Shown piece after piece: positions 25,490-35,003 of a stretch of DNA of 64,000 bases. Under the pieces are notes generated by a model. That model saw only the letters and a program-made list of their open reading frames with translations. It searched no databases and had not been told where the DNA came from. Position numbers and translations under genes: made by a program. The stretch comes from Rhizobium sp. 18055 (GTDB lineage: Bacteria; Pseudomonadota; Alphaproteobacteria; Rhizobiales; Rhizobiaceae): positions 1 to 64,000 of the forward strand of contig NZ_CACSKD010000013.1 in the NCBI RefSeq assembly GCF_902706285.1, written 5' to 3'. Within the stretch, counting starts at the first letter, position 1, and each line of letters starts with the position of its first letter.

Positions 25490-25828
25490 ATGAAAAAGAT
25501 CGAAGCGATCATTAAGCCCTTCAAGCTGGACGAAGTGAAGGAAGCCCTTCAGGAAGTTGGCCTGCAGGGGATCACAGTCACAGAAGCAAAGGGCTTCGGT
25601 CGCCAGAAAGGCCACACGGAATTGTACCGTGGCGCCGAATATGTCGTCGATTTCCTGCCGAAGGTGAAGGTCGAAGTCGTCCTCGCCGACGAAAATGCGG
25701 AGGCCGTCATCGACGCGATCCGCAAGGCCGCTCAGACCGGCCGTATTGGCGACGGAAAGATTTTTGTGTCCAATATCGAAGAAGTCATCCGCATCCGGAC
25801 CGGTGAAACCGGCGTCGATGCGATCTGA
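25490..25828 (+). CDS. glnB: Nitrogen regulatory protein P-II
   Basis: This 112-residue PII trimer subunit signals nitrogen status through 2-oxoglutarate/ATP binding and uridylylation. The T-loop contains Tyr51 in YRGAEY, the uridylylation site. The start MKKIEAIIKPFKLDEVKEAL and the second signature GKIFV..IEEVIRIRTGE are present. It is followed by glnA after 57 bases in the conserved rhizobial glnB-glnA order, and preceded by a sigma-54 promoter, so it is expected to rise under nitrogen limitation via NtrC. Confidence 0.97.
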   Translation: MKKIEAIIKPFKLDEVKEALQEVGLQGITVTEAKGFGRQKGHTELYRGAEYVVDFLPKVKVEVVLADENAEAVIDAIRKAAQTGRIGDGKIFVSNIEEVIRIRTGETGVDAI

Positions 25829-25885
25829 CCTGCTTGGTCCAAGGCGAGGCAAATGTCTCGTCTTTTCAAATAAAGGAACCATTTA

Positions 25886-27295
25886 ATGGCGACCGCGAGC
25901 GAAATCCTCAAGCAAATCAAGGATAACGACGTCAAGTTTGTTGACCTGCGCTTTACCGATCCAAAGGGCAAGCTGCAGCACGTCACGATGGACGTGGTTT
26001 GCGTCGATGAAGACATGTTCGCCGACGGCGTCATGTTCGACGGCTCCTCGATCGGCGGCTGGAAGGCCATCAACGAATCCGACATGGTGCTGATGCCCGA
26101 CACCGAGACGGTCCACATGGACCCGTTCTTCGCGCAGTCCACCATGGTGATCCTCTGTGACATTCTGGATCCGGTCTCCGGCGAAGCCTATAACCGCGAT
26201 CCGCGTGGCACCGCCAAGAAGGCCGAAGCCTACCTCAAGGCATCCGGCATCGGCGACACCATCTTCGTTGGCCCGGAAGCCGAATTCTTCATCTTCGACG
26301 ACGTTCGCTACAAGGCCGATCCCTACAACACCGGCTTCAGGCTCGACTCGACCGAACTGCCGTCCAACGACGACACCGAATACGAGACCGGCAACCTCGG
26401 CCACCGTCCGCGCGTCAAGGGCGGCTATTTCCCTGTTCCGCCAATCGACAGCTGCCAGGACATGCGCTCCGAAATGCTGACGGTGCTGTCGGAAATGGGC
26501 GTCGTCGTTGAAAAGCACCACCACGAGGTGGCGGCTGCCCAACACGAGCTCGGCATCAAGTTCGACACGCTGGTGCGCAACGCCGACAAGATGCAGATCT
26601 ACAAGTACGTCGTGCATCAGGTCGCCAATGCCTATGGCAAGACGGCCACCTTCATGCCGAAGCCGATCTTCGGCGACAACGGTTCGGGCATGCACGTCCA
26701 CATGTCGATCTGGAAGGGCGGAAAGCCAAGCTTTGCCGGTGACGAATATGCGGGCCTGTCCGAGAGCTGCCTCTATTTCATCGGCGGCGTCATCAAGCAT
26801 GCCAAGGCGCTGAACGCCTTCACCAACCCGTCGACGAACTCCTACAAGCGTCTCGTCCCGGGCTATGAGGCACCGGTGCTGCTGGCCTACTCGGCCCGCA
26901 ACCGTTCTGCTTCGTGCCGCATTCCCTTCGGCAGCAACCCGAAGGCAAAGCGCGTCGAAGTCCGCTTCCCGGATCCGATGGCAAACCCGTACCTCGCCTT
27001 CGCAGCCATGCTGATGGCCGGCCTCGACGGCATCAAGAACAAGATCCATCCCGGCAAGGCCATGGACAAGGATTTGTACGATCTGCCGCCGAAGGAGCTG
27101 AAGAAGATCCCGACGGTCTGCGGCTCGTTGCGTGAAGCGCTTGAGAGCCTCGACAAGGATCGCAAGTTCCTGACCGCCGGCGGCGTCTTCGACGACGACC
27201 AGATCGACAGCTTCATCGAACTGAAGATGGCTGAAGTCATGCGTTACGACATGACACCGCATCCGGTCGAATACGACATGTACTATTCTTCTTAA
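25886..27295 (+). CDS. glnA: Glutamine synthetase type I
   Basis: This 469-residue enzyme makes glutamine from glutamate, ammonia and ATP as a dodecamer. Visible signatures are FDGSSIGGW near residue 51, EAEFFIFDD near 130, the ATP-binding KPIFGDNGSGMHVHMS near 263, and the adenylylation site Tyr398 in DLYDLPPKE, so GlnE control is expected. A long antisense frame on the opposite strand is a codon-bias shadow. It is co-transcribed with glnB and followed 6 bases later by a strong terminator. Confidence 0.98.
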   Translation: MATASEILKQIKDNDVKFVDLRFTDPKGKLQHVTMDVVCVDEDMFADGVMFDGSSIGGWKAINESDMVLMPDTETVHMDPFFAQSTMVILCDILDPVSGEAYNRDPRGTAKKAEAYLKASGIGDTIFVGPEAEFFIFDDVRYKADPYNTGFRLDSTELPSNDDTEYETGNLGHRPRVKGGYFPVPPIDSCQDMRSEMLTVLSEMGVVVEKHHHEVAAAQHELGIKFDTLVRNADKMQIYKYVVHQVANAYGKTATFMPKPIFGDNGSGMHVHMSIWKGGKPSFAGDEYAGLSESCLYFIGGVIKHAKALNAFTNPSTNSYKRLVPGYEAPVLLAYSARNRSASCRIPFGSNPKAKRVEVRFPDPMANPYLAFAAMLMAGLDGIKNKIHPGKAMDKDLYDLPPKELKKIPTVCGSLREALESLDKDRKFLTAGGVFDDDQIDSFIELKMAEVMRYDMTPHPVEYDMYYSS

Positions 27296-27301
27296 CAACA
27301 A

Positions 27302-27329
27302 AGAAAGCCCCGGTTTTCCGGGGCTTTCT
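27302..27329 (+). terminator. Rho-independent terminator of glnBA
   Basis: A perfect 12-bp stem, AGAAAGCCCCGG/CCGGGGCTTTCT, with TTTT loop begins 6 bases after the glnA stop. Confidence 0.93.
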
Positions 27330-27447
27330 GCCTGCCCGATGTCACGGAAGTTCTACACTGACGTGACACTCATGTGACGAGTTCTCGCACAAATCTTGAT
27401 TTGCGTGAGACCAATCACCAAATCAGGTGATGAAAGGAAGTCGTACC

Positions 27448-27777
27448 ATGAAAGAAAAACTAGCTAAGTTCAGTATCGGCGAAGTGGTGCGGCACAAGGT
27501 ATTTCCGTTCCGCGGCGTGATCTTCGATGTTGATCCGGAATTCGCGAACACGGAAGAATGGTGGAATTCTATTCCCGCCGAGGTGCGCCCGAGCAAGGAC
27601 CAGCCTTTTTACCACCTGCTCGCCGAAAACGAAGAAAACGAATACGTTGCCTACGTATCCGAACAGAACCTTGTGAACGACGAAAGCGGCGAACCGCTAC
27701 GCAACGAGCAAGTCTACCAGATTTTCGATATGGAGCCGACGGGCCAGTTCAAACCCAAGATGACCTTCGCCCACTAA
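27448..27777 (+). CDS. hspQ: Heat-shock protein HspQ
   Basis: This 109-residue protein of the HspQ/YccV (hemimethylated-DNA-binding) family begins KFSIGEVVRHKVFPFRGVIF and contains EEWWNSIP, the QPFYHLLAE segment, YVAYVSEQNL and a terminal FDMEPTGQFKP. HspQ modulates Lon specificity and DnaA stability in enterobacteria. The start is the ATG with AAAGGAAG at good spacing; an in-frame GTG/ATG seven to eight codons upstream is less likely. The leader holds repeated GTGAC words but no clear sigma-32 promoter. It is followed by its own terminator. Confidence 0.93.
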   Translation: MKEKLAKFSIGEVVRHKVFPFRGVIFDVDPEFANTEEWWNSIPAEVRPSKDQPFYHLLAENEENEYVAYVSEQNLVNDESGEPLRNEQVYQIFDMEPTGQFKPKMTFAH

Positions 27778-27800
27778 CGTCAGTCCAGATCCAGTTCAAG

Positions 27801-27823
27801 CCCCGCCAACCAGCGGGGTTTTT
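27801..27823 (+). terminator. Rho-independent terminator of hspQ
   Basis: Stem CCCCGC/GCGGGG with loop CAACCA is followed by TTTTT, 24 bases after the hspQ stop. Confidence 0.9.
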
Positions 27824-27861
27824 CTTATGCCCGTGGCCGACCCGGCATATAGGCAACAAAA

Positions 27862-27883
27862 AACCCGACCGCGAGGCCGGGTT
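27862..27883 (-). terminator. Rho-independent terminator of the ialB-type gene
   Basis: On the minus strand, AACCCG and CGGGTT pair around a GC-rich inner stem with one mismatch and are followed by a run of T. It lies 27 bases after the stop of the gene at 27910. Confidence 0.82.
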
Positions 27884-27909
27884 CTTCTGAAAATCCAATC
27901 GGCTCTGAA

Positions 27910-28563
27910 TTACTGAGCCTTGGCAGCCTTCTGGGCGTCTTCGAGCTTCTTGCGTGCTTCGTCGGCCTTCTTCTGCATGCTGTCCTGCAGGCTCTTCTGG
28001 CTTTCGGCAAGCTTGGAAGCGGAAACCGCTTCGCCGTCGAACGAGCCGGTGAAGCCTTCAAGCGAAATCTTGATCGGGTTCGGCGCGCGGCGGAAGTTGA
28101 TCGAGGTCAGGACCAGGTCGGTGCCCTTCTTCAGGCTGGCAACCATGGCATCCGTCAGCGGGATCTGGGCCACGCAGCGATCAGGCATGCACATCAGGTA
28201 GTCGATCTTCTGCGGCTTGCCGCCATCGATCTGCATGCCGATGCCCGGAGGGATCAGGCGCGCCGGAGGAACCGAAACCTGCAAGCTCTTGTTGTTGATC
28301 TTGCCGGAAACGGTGATGAGGCCAACGCCGGTGACGAGCTGGCCGCCAGCGGCCAGAACAACGTTCTGAACGACGCAGACATCATTGTCTTCCTGCTTGT
28401 TGCAGGTCTTGTACCAACCCATGCGCGGTGCGCCGGCAGCCTGGCTGCCAGCATCGGCAGATGCGTCCTGCGCAAAAGAAGACACCGGAGCCGCTGCGGC
28501 ACCAAGCATCACTGCCATGACGGACAGAGCTGCCCGTGTTTTCTTTTCAGACTTGAACATCAT
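27910..28563 (-). CDS. Secreted invasion-associated locus B (IalB) family protein
   Basis: This is a 217-residue exported protein. A signal peptide covers residues 1-34 (MMFKSEKK basic start, VMAVMLGAAAAPVSSFAQ core and cleavage site). The IalB domain has paired cysteines (WYKTCNKQEDNDVCVV near 50; CMPDRCVAQIPL near 125) and a PPGIGMQIDGG segment. The last 45 residues form an Ala/Lys-rich coiled-coil tail. IalB is a Bartonella virulence factor; rhizobial homologues are periplasmic proteins of unknown role. Start ATG at 28563 or 28560; AGGAGA lies upstream. Regions upstream and further open frame are not convincing. Confidence 0.9.
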   Translation of the reverse strand: MMFKSEKKTRAALSVMAVMLGAAAAPVSSFAQDASADAGSQAAGAPRMGWYKTCNKQEDNDVCVVQNVVLAAGGQLVTGVGLITVSGKINNKSLQVSVPPARLIPPGIGMQIDGGKPQKIDYLMCMPDRCVAQIPLTDAMVASLKKGTDLVLTSINFRRAPNPIKISLEGFTGSFDGEAVSASKLAESQKSLQDSMQKKADEARKKLEDAQKAAKAQ

Positions 28564-28831
28564 AACGAATTCCGTCTCCTGATATCCCGTTGGGACAGCG
28601 GATATGCCATCCTCACCAACAGGGTTGTTCGCACTTGACCTCTTAAAACAATAAGGCAAATGCATGACCCCCCGACTTCGGGGTCCCTGTTACATCGCGT
28701 GGCCCGAGATTTCCAGTGTTTCTTTGGCCTTTTCAAGATCGCCGGAAAGAATTCGCCGCGGATGGTGAATTGGGCGGGCCGCATGATAGTGTTCGTCCGA
28801 ATCGTGCCGTTTTCCGGAAAGGATTTTGATT

Positions 28832-30649
28832 GTGCTCCGGATCGTTCTCCCCCTCGTCTTCACCCTCATGTGCGGGGCAGCCTTTGCCGAATCCGCGCAT
28901 GGGCCCGTGCATGGAATAGCGATGCACGGCGAGCCTGCCCTGCCCGCAGATTTCAAACACCTGCCCTACGTCAACCCGGATGTGAAAAAGGGGGGCAAGA
29001 TCGCCTATGGCGTTGTCGGCACCTATGACAATCTGAACCCGTTCATCCTGAAGAGCATGCGCACCACGGCGCGCGGCATGTGGGACCCTGAATACGGCAA
29101 TCTGGTCTACGAGACACTGATGCTGCGGTCGCGCGACGAGCCATTCACCCTCTATGGCCTGCTGGCGCAATCCGTCGAATGGGATGACGACCGCACCTAT
29201 ATCCAGTTCAATCTCAATCCTGCCGCCAAGTGGTCGGACGGTCAGCCGGTAACGCCAGACGACGTGATCTTTTCCTTCAACATCCTCAAGGAAAAAGGCC
29301 GCGTTCCCTTCAGTACCCGCCTCAACGCCGTCGAGAAGATGGAGAAGGTCGGCGACCACAGCGTCCGCTTCACCTTCAACGACAAGGCCGACCGCGAATT
29401 CCCGCTGATTCTCGCCGGCTCGACCCCGATCCTGCCGAAGCACGCGATCGACGCGGAAAACTTCGACCACTCGACGCTGAAGCCGCCGATCGGCTCCGGC
29501 CCCTACAAGATCAAGTCGCTGAAGCCGGGCGAAAGCATCACCTTCGAGCGCGACCCGAACTACTGGGGCAAGGATATCCCGGCCAAGGTCGGCCTCGATA
29601 ATTACGACCAGATCAGCGTCCAGTATTTCCTGCAGGACACCACCCTGTTCGAATCCTTCAAGAAGGGCGATGTCGATATCTATCCTGAAGGCAGCCCCGG
29701 CCATTGGGCGAACTCCTACGATTTCCCGGCTGTCAGATCAGGCAACGTCATCAAGGACGTGTTCGAGCCGAAGCTGCCATCCGGCATGTTCGGCTTCGTC
29801 TTCAACACCCGCCGCCCGGTCTTCGCCAATCAGAAGCTGCGCGAAGGCCTGTCGCTGATCTTCGATTTCGAATGGGCCAACAAGAACCTGTTCTCCGGCG
29901 CCTACATCAGGACGCAGAGCTACTGGCAGAATTCCGATCTCTCCAGTTTCGGCGTGCCGGCGGACGCGCGTGAGCTTTCACTGCTCGGCCCGATCAAGGA
30001 CCGCATCGACCCGGCCATTCTCGACGGAACCTACAAGCTGCCGGTCACCGATGGCTCCGGCCGCGACCGCAACGTGCTGAAGCAGGCGGTCGAGCTGTTG
30101 AAACAGGCCGGCTACACGATCAGGAACGGCAAGATGAGCGACGACAAGGGCCGTCCGCTCACCTTCGAGATCATGACCCAGAACACCGACCAGGAGAAAC
30201 TCGCCGTCTCCTACCAGCGCTCGCTGCAACTGCTCGGCATCGCCGCCTCGATCCGCACCGTCGATGATTCGCAGTACCAGAGCCGCACCAACACCTTCGA
30301 CTACGACATCGTCGTCAAATCCTTCACCTCGTCTCTTTCGCCGGGCATCGAGCAGCTCGGCCGCTGGTCTTCAGTATCGAAGGATCGCGAAGGCACCGAC
30401 AATTTCGCAGGCGTCGCCGATCCCGATGTCGATACGCTGATCCAGCATATCCTCACCGCCCGCTCCGCCGAGGATTTTACCGCTGCGGTGCGCTCGCATG
30501 ACCGCCTGCTACTGTCGGGTCACTACGTGCTGCCGCTCTACCATGTCGACAAGCAGTGGGTGGCCCACAGCAAGCGTATCGGCCGCCCCGACACTGTCCC
30601 GCTCTATGGCTATCAACTGCCCGCCTGGTGGGACCAGAGCGCCCAGTAA
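28832..30649 (+). CDS. Periplasmic peptide-binding protein (SBP family 5, YejA-like)
   Basis: This 605-residue extracellular solute-binding protein starts with a signal peptide (MLRIVLPLVFTLMCGAAFA, cleavage before ESAHG). Family 5 signatures follow: GKIAYGVVGTYDNLNPF near 55, LLAQSVEW, WSDGQPVTPDDVIFSF near 130 and GSGPYKIKSLKPGESI near 230. Members deliver oligopeptides (or microcin C) to an ABC permease; length and sequence fit YejA. No permease or ATPase genes are adjacent, so the partner is elsewhere. The GTG at 28832, 8 bases after AAAGGA, is preferred over the TTG at 28826. Confidence 0.92.
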   Translation: MLRIVLPLVFTLMCGAAFAESAHGPVHGIAMHGEPALPADFKHLPYVNPDVKKGGKIAYGVVGTYDNLNPFILKSMRTTARGMWDPEYGNLVYETLMLRSRDEPFTLYGLLAQSVEWDDDRTYIQFNLNPAAKWSDGQPVTPDDVIFSFNILKEKGRVPFSTRLNAVEKMEKVGDHSVRFTFNDKADREFPLILAGSTPILPKHAIDAENFDHSTLKPPIGSGPYKIKSLKPGESITFERDPNYWGKDIPAKVGLDNYDQISVQYFLQDTTLFESFKKGDVDIYPEGSPGHWANSYDFPAVRSGNVIKDVFEPKLPSGMFGFVFNTRRPVFANQKLREGLSLIFDFEWANKNLFSGAYIRTQSYWQNSDLSSFGVPADARELSLLGPIKDRIDPAILDGTYKLPVTDGSGRDRNVLKQAVELLKQAGYTIRNGKMSDDKGRPLTFEIMTQNTDQEKLAVSYQRSLQLLGIAASIRTVDDSQYQSRTNTFDYDIVVKSFTSSLSPGIEQLGRWSSVSKDREGTDNFAGVADPDVDTLIQHILTARSAEDFTAAVRSHDRLLLSGHYVLPLYHVDKQWVAHSKRIGRPDTVPLYGYQLPAWWDQSAQ

Positions 30650-30749
30650 GGGTAGTTCTCTTTTCCTGCCTGGTTGAAGTCTCCGCCGGCAGCGACTAGA
30701 TGGCTTTGAACGCCCCAGGCGGGCCAGAAATCCCAGGAAAGGAAAGCCC

Positions 30750-31421
30750 ATGGAACGCATAGTCATCGACGTCGTCTCGGATGTCGTCTGCCCGTGGTGC
30801 TATGTCGGCAAGGCGCGGCTGGAACTGGCGATCGCCGAAGTCCAGGACGAAGTCGGCGTCGACGTCAACTGGCGTCCCTATCGCCTCAACCCGGACTATC
30901 CGCCCGAAGGCGTCGATCACAAGGCCGCACTTGAGAAGAAACTGGGTGGTGCCGAGCGCGTCGCCGAGGGCCACAAGATGCTCACCCAACTTGGAAGCGA
31001 AGTCGGCATCAAGTTCGATTTCGATGCCGTGAAGATCAGCCCGAACACGCTCGATGCCCACCGCCTGATCCATTGGGCTATGGTCGAGGATCGTGAGAAG
31101 CAGGACCGTGTCGTCGATGCGCTGTTCAAGGCAAATTTCGAGGAAGGCCGCAATGTCGGCGACCACGCCGTTCTGCTCGACATTGCCGAAGCCTGCGGCC
31201 TCGACCGCGCCGTCACCGCCTCGCTGCTGGCTTCAGATGCCGATAGCGACCTCATCGTAGCCGAGATCAAGGCAGCGCAGGACATGGGCGTCAGCGGCGT
31301 GCCGTTCTTCATCTTCGACCAGCAATATGCCGTCAGCGGCGCCCAGACGCCCGACGTCATCGCCGGTGCACTGCGCGATATCGCCAAGGCCAAGGCTGAA
31401 GCCCGCGCCGGCATGAACTGA
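30750..31421 (+). CDS. frnE: DsbA-family oxidoreductase FrnE
   Basis: This 223-residue thioredoxin-fold protein has an N-terminal CPWC active site (VVCPWCYVGKARLE, about residues 14-17), a helical insertion and the cis-Pro loop GVSGVPFFIFDQQYAVSGAQ near 190. No signal peptide is present, so it acts in the cytoplasm, matching FrnE-type disulfide isomerases linked to oxidative stress. The ATG at 30750 has AAAGGAAAG upstream. It stands alone; a convergent hairpin separates it from mfd. Confidence 0.9.
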   Translation: MERIVIDVVSDVVCPWCYVGKARLELAIAEVQDEVGVDVNWRPYRLNPDYPPEGVDHKAALEKKLGGAERVAEGHKMLTQLGSEVGIKFDFDAVKISPNTLDAHRLIHWAMVEDREKQDRVVDALFKANFEEGRNVGDHAVLLDIAEACGLDRAVTASLLASDADSDLIVAEIKAAQDMGVSGVPFFIFDQQYAVSGAQTPDVIAGALRDIAKAKAEARAGMN

Positions 31422-31451
31422 GCTGCTTTCAGCTCGCTGTAATGATGAGGT

Positions 31452-31487
31452 TCCGGACGGGAGGCGGCCAACCGCTTTCCGTCCGGA
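31452..31487. terminator. Bidirectional hairpin between frnE and mfd
   Basis: TCCGGACGG pairs with CCGTCCGGA around an inner GCGG/CCGC stem. It lies 30 bases after the frnE stop and 6 bases after the mfd stop on the other strand. Confidence 0.75.
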
Positions 31488-31493
31488 GCTGTT

Positions 31494-34400
31494 TCAGCCC
31501 TTCGCCATCTCCGCCAGCTGCGTCATGATCACCGCCGCACCCTGCAGCCGCTTTTCCGGCGTCGGCAGGTCGCGGGTCAGGAACACGCTGTGATCGGGGC
31601 GGATCTTCGCCATCGAACCCTGCTTGGCAATGTAGCCCACCAGATTGGCCGGGTTCGGGAACTCCTTGTGGCGGAACTGCACGACGACGCCCTTCGGGCC
31701 GGCATCCAGCTTTTCGACATTGGCGATCCGGCAGAGCGACTTCACGTAAACGATCTTCAAGAGGTGCTTGACCTCGATCGGCATCGGCCCGAAGCGGTCG
31801 ATCATCTCGGCGCCGAAGGAATCGATCTCCTTCAGATCGGTGATCTCGCCGAGGCGACGATAGAGCGCCATGCGCAGATGCAGGTCGGGCACATAGGCTT
31901 CCGGGATCATGACGGAGGTGCCAACCGAAATCTGTGGCGACCAGCCGGTATCCTGGATCTCGTCCACGCCCTTCACCTCGGCCACCGCCTCCTCCAGCAT
32001 TTGCTGGTAGAGCTCGAAGCCGACTTCCTTGATGTGGCCGGACTGCTCTTCGCCGAGCAGATTGCCCGCACCGCGAATATCGAGATCGTGGCTGGCAAGC
32101 TGGAAGCCGGCGCCAAGCGTGTCCAGCGACTGCAGCACCTTCAACCGGCGCTCGGCGGTCGCCGTCAGCACCTTGTTGACGGGCAGCGTGAACAGCGCAA
32201 AGGCGCGCACCTTCGACCGTCCGACGCGGCCGCGCAGCTGGTAGAGCTGGGCGAGGCCGAACATGTCGGCGCGGTGCACGATCAGCGTGTTGGCGGTCGG
32301 CACGTCGAGACCCGATTCGACGATCGTCGTCGACAGCAGCACATCGTAGCGGCCTTCATAGAAGGCATTCATGATGTCTTCGAGCTCGCCGGCCGGCATC
32401 TGCCCGTGGGCGATGGCGACCTTCAGCTCCGGCAGATCCGATTGCAGGAAGGCATGCACATCCTCAAGATCGGCCAGTCGCGGGCACACATAGAAACTCT
32501 GGCCGCCGCGATAATGCTCGCGCATCAGCGTTTCGCGAATGACCAGCGAATCGAACGGCGAAATGAAGGTGCGCACCGCCATGCGATCGACCGGCGGTGT
32601 GGTGATCAGCGACAGCTCGCGCACCCCGGTCATCGCCAGCTGCAGCGTCCGCGGGATCGGCGTTGCCGACAGCGTCAGAACGTGAATGTCGCTTTTCAGC
32701 TCCTTCAGCCGCTCCTTGTGCTTGACGCCGAAATGCTGCTCCTCGTCAATGATCAGCAGCCCGAGATTGGCGAACTGGATACCGGCGCCGAGCAGCGCAT
32801 GGGTCCCGACGACGATATCCGTCTTGCCCTCGGCGATTTCCTTCTTAGTCAGCGCCAGCTCCTTGGAGCCGACCAGCCGCGAGGCCTGCTGCACCCGAAC
32901 AGGCAGCCCACGGAAACGCTCGGAGAAGGTCTTGAAATGCTGGCGCGACAGCAGCGTCGTCGGCACCACGACAGCCACCTGAATACCGTTCATCGCCGCC
33001 ACGAAGGCCGCACGCAGCGCAACTTCCGTCTTGCCGAAGCCGACGTCGCCGCAGACCAGGCGATCCATCGGACGACCGGCGCCAAGATCGCTGCGCACCG
33101 CCTCGATGGCCGTGTCCTGGTCCTCGGTCTCGTCATAGGGGAACCGCGCCGCGAACTCGTCATAGAGCCCCTCCGGCGTCGTCAGAACGGGCGCGTGGCG
33201 TGTCAGGCGCTCGGCGGCGATGCGGATCAGGCCATCGGCCATATCCAGCAGGCGCTTCTTGAGCTTGGCCTTGCGCATCTGCCATGCGCCGCCACCGAGC
33301 TTGTCGAGCTGCGCTTCCGTGCCCTCGCCGCCATAACGCGACAGAAGATCGATGTTTTCGACCGGCAGGAACAGCTTGGCCTCGTCGGCATATTGCAGCT
33401 CCAGACACGCATGCTGTGCGCCGGCCGCCTCGATGGTCCGCAGACCGATGAACCGGCCGATACCATGCTCGGCATGGACCACGACCGAACCTTCATCGAG
33501 ACCCGCGACCTCCGAAATGAAGTCAGCGGCCCGCTTGCGGCGCTTGGAACGGCGCACCATGCGGTCGCCGAGAATATCCTGCTCGCCGATGACGACGAGA
33601 TCGCCGGCCTCGAAGCCGGCTTCGAGGCTATAGACCGCCGCAGCCGCCTCGCCCTTGTCGAGACCGTTGATCTCCTTCAGCGCCGCGATCGGCTTGACGC
33701 GCTCCAGCCCGTGCTCGTTCAGAACCTGCAGCAGACGCTCCAGAGAGCCCTCGGTCCAGGCGGTGATCAGCACCTTGGCGCCGTTGGCACGCCGGTCGGC
33801 GATATGCTTGACCACCACGTCGAACACATTGATGCGCTCGGCATTGCCTGAAACCTCGGTGCTCGGCCGCGCCCAGCGCTCGCCCTGGCGCGCATCGAGG
33901 TTGACGACGCGGCGGGCCTCGCCCTCATGCTCGTTGAACGGGGTGATGCGCATGGCGTCGAACGCATCGAGCGTCGCCGCAAATGTCTTGCCGTCGAGAT
34001 AGATCTGACCGGGCACCACGGGCTTGTAGGGCGTGCCCTGCGCCATCTGCCCCTTGACCGGCTTGCCGGAATTCAGCCGCGCATCGTAATAGTCGAAGAC
34101 CAGCTTCGAGCGCTCTTCGGCCGCCTCGCGCACCGTGTGATCGGTGACGATGCGGAAACCCTTGAGATAGTCGAACACCGTCTCCAGCGTGTCGTAGAAC
34201 AGCGGCAGCCAGTGCTCCATGCCGGGATAGCGGCGGCCCTCGGAGATCGCCAGATAGAGCGCGTCGTCGCGTGTCGCCGCGCCGAAGGTCGAGAGGTAGT
34301 TCTTGCGGAAGCGGCTGATCGTATCGGGCGTCAGCGTCACTTCGCTCATCGGGTTAAGCTCGAGCGAACGCACCTGCCCCGTCGTGCGCTGGCTGGCCGG

Positions 34401-35003
34401 ATCGAAGCTGCGGATGCTCTCCAGCGTATCGCCGAAGAAATCGAGCCGCACCGGCTCCTCCGAGCCCGGAACGAAGACATCGAGAATGCCGCCGCGCACC
34501 GCATACTCGCCGACTTCGCGCACCGTCGCGACACGGTCGAAGCCGTTGCGCTCCAGCCGCCCGGCAATATCGTCCATCCTGACCTGGTTGCCCGGCCGCG
34601 CCGAAAACGCCAGCCCGTCGATCACCTCCTGCGGCGCCACCTTCTGCAGCAGCGCATTGACCGTCACCAGCACGATCGCCGCATGCGGCTTCTTCTGATA
34701 GGCGATCAGCCCGCTCAGCGCCGCCAGCCGTCGTGCCGAGGTGTCGGCGCTCGGCGAGACGCGGTCGTAAGGCAGGCAGTCCCAGGCAGGCAGCGTCAAC
34801 ACCGGAATGTCAGGGGCGACGAAGCTCAGCATCTGCTCCAGATCCGCCATCCGCTGGCCGTCCGACAGCACGTAGGCGACAGGCGCACCGGCGCGGGCCA
34901 GCTCGGCCAGCAGCATCGGCTCCATCCCGGCCGGCACATTGCCGATCGTCAGCGGCACGGACAGCGCCGTCAGCTTCTTCGCATCAAAACCTGATATCAT
35001 CAT
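31494..35003 (-). CDS. mfd: Transcription-repair coupling factor
   Basis: This 1169-residue translocase removes stalled RNA polymerase and recruits UvrA. The UvrB-like N-terminus (LPAWDCLPYDRVSPS near 78) is followed by the RNA-polymerase-interacting module (VVHAEHGIGRF near 495). The RecG-like motor has Walker A GDVGFGKTE near 650 and the DEEQHFG box, plus TATPIPRTL and the translocation motif region QLRGRVGRS near 960. A TRCF C-terminal domain ends the protein. The start overlaps the sdhE stop by ATGA. A long open frame on the opposite strand (31590-33851) is a shadow. Confidence 0.98.
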   Translation of the reverse strand: MMISGFDAKKLTALSVPLTIGNVPAGMEPMLLAELARAGAPVAYVLSDGQRMADLEQMLSFVAPDIPVLTLPAWDCLPYDRVSPSADTSARRLAALSGLIAYQKKPHAAIVLVTVNALLQKVAPQEVIDGLAFSARPGNQVRMDDIAGRLERNGFDRVATVREVGEYAVRGGILDVFVPGSEEPVRLDFFGDTLESIRSFDPASQRTTGQVRSLELNPMSEVTLTPDTISRFRKNYLSTFGAATRDDALYLAISEGRRYPGMEHWLPLFYDTLETVFDYLKGFRIVTDHTVREAAEERSKLVFDYYDARLNSGKPVKGQMAQGTPYKPVVPGQIYLDGKTFAATLDAFDAMRITPFNEHEGEARRVVNLDARQGERWARPSTEVSGNAERINVFDVVVKHIADRRANGAKVLITAWTEGSLERLLQVLNEHGLERVKPIAALKEINGLDKGEAAAAVYSLEAGFEAGDLVVIGEQDILGDRMVRRSKRRKRAADFISEVAGLDEGSVVVHAEHGIGRFIGLRTIEAAGAQHACLELQYADEAKLFLPVENIDLLSRYGGEGTEAQLDKLGGGAWQMRKAKLKKRLLDMADGLIRIAAERLTRHAPVLTTPEGLYDEFAARFPYDETEDQDTAIEAVRSDLGAGRPMDRLVCGDVGFGKTEVALRAAFVAAMNGIQVAVVVPTTLLSRQHFKTFSERFRGLPVRVQQASRLVGSKELALTKKEIAEGKTDIVVGTHALLGAGIQFANLGLLIIDEEQHFGVKHKERLKELKSDIHVLTLSATPIPRTLQLAMTGVRELSLITTPPVDRMAVRTFISPFDSLVIRETLMREHYRGGQSFYVCPRLADLEDVHAFLQSDLPELKVAIAHGQMPAGELEDIMNAFYEGRYDVLLSTTIVESGLDVPTANTLIVHRADMFGLAQLYQLRGRVGRSKVRAFALFTLPVNKVLTATAERRLKVLQSLDTLGAGFQLASHDLDIRGAGNLLGEEQSGHIKEVGFELYQQMLEEAVAEVKGVDEIQDTGWSPQISVGTSVMIPEAYVPDLHLRMALYRRLGEITDLKEIDSFGAEMIDRFGPMPIEVKHLLKIVYVKSLCRIANVEKLDAGPKGVVVQFRHKEFPNPANLVGYIAKQGSMAKIRPDHSVFLTRDLPTPEKRLQGAAVIMTQLAEMAKG

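Noticed and set aside
25883..27301. A 472-codon open frame on the minus strand opposite glnA
   Set aside because: It covers glnA almost exactly; low-complexity shadow of a GC-rich gene.
27385..27425. Sigma-32 type promoter before hspQ
   Set aside because: CTTGAT is present, but no convincing -10 block at the right distance.
31590..33851. A 753-codon open frame on the plus strand opposite mfd
   Set aside because: It mirrors mfd codon bias, has His/Arg/Gln-rich composition and lacks motifs; mfd is certain.
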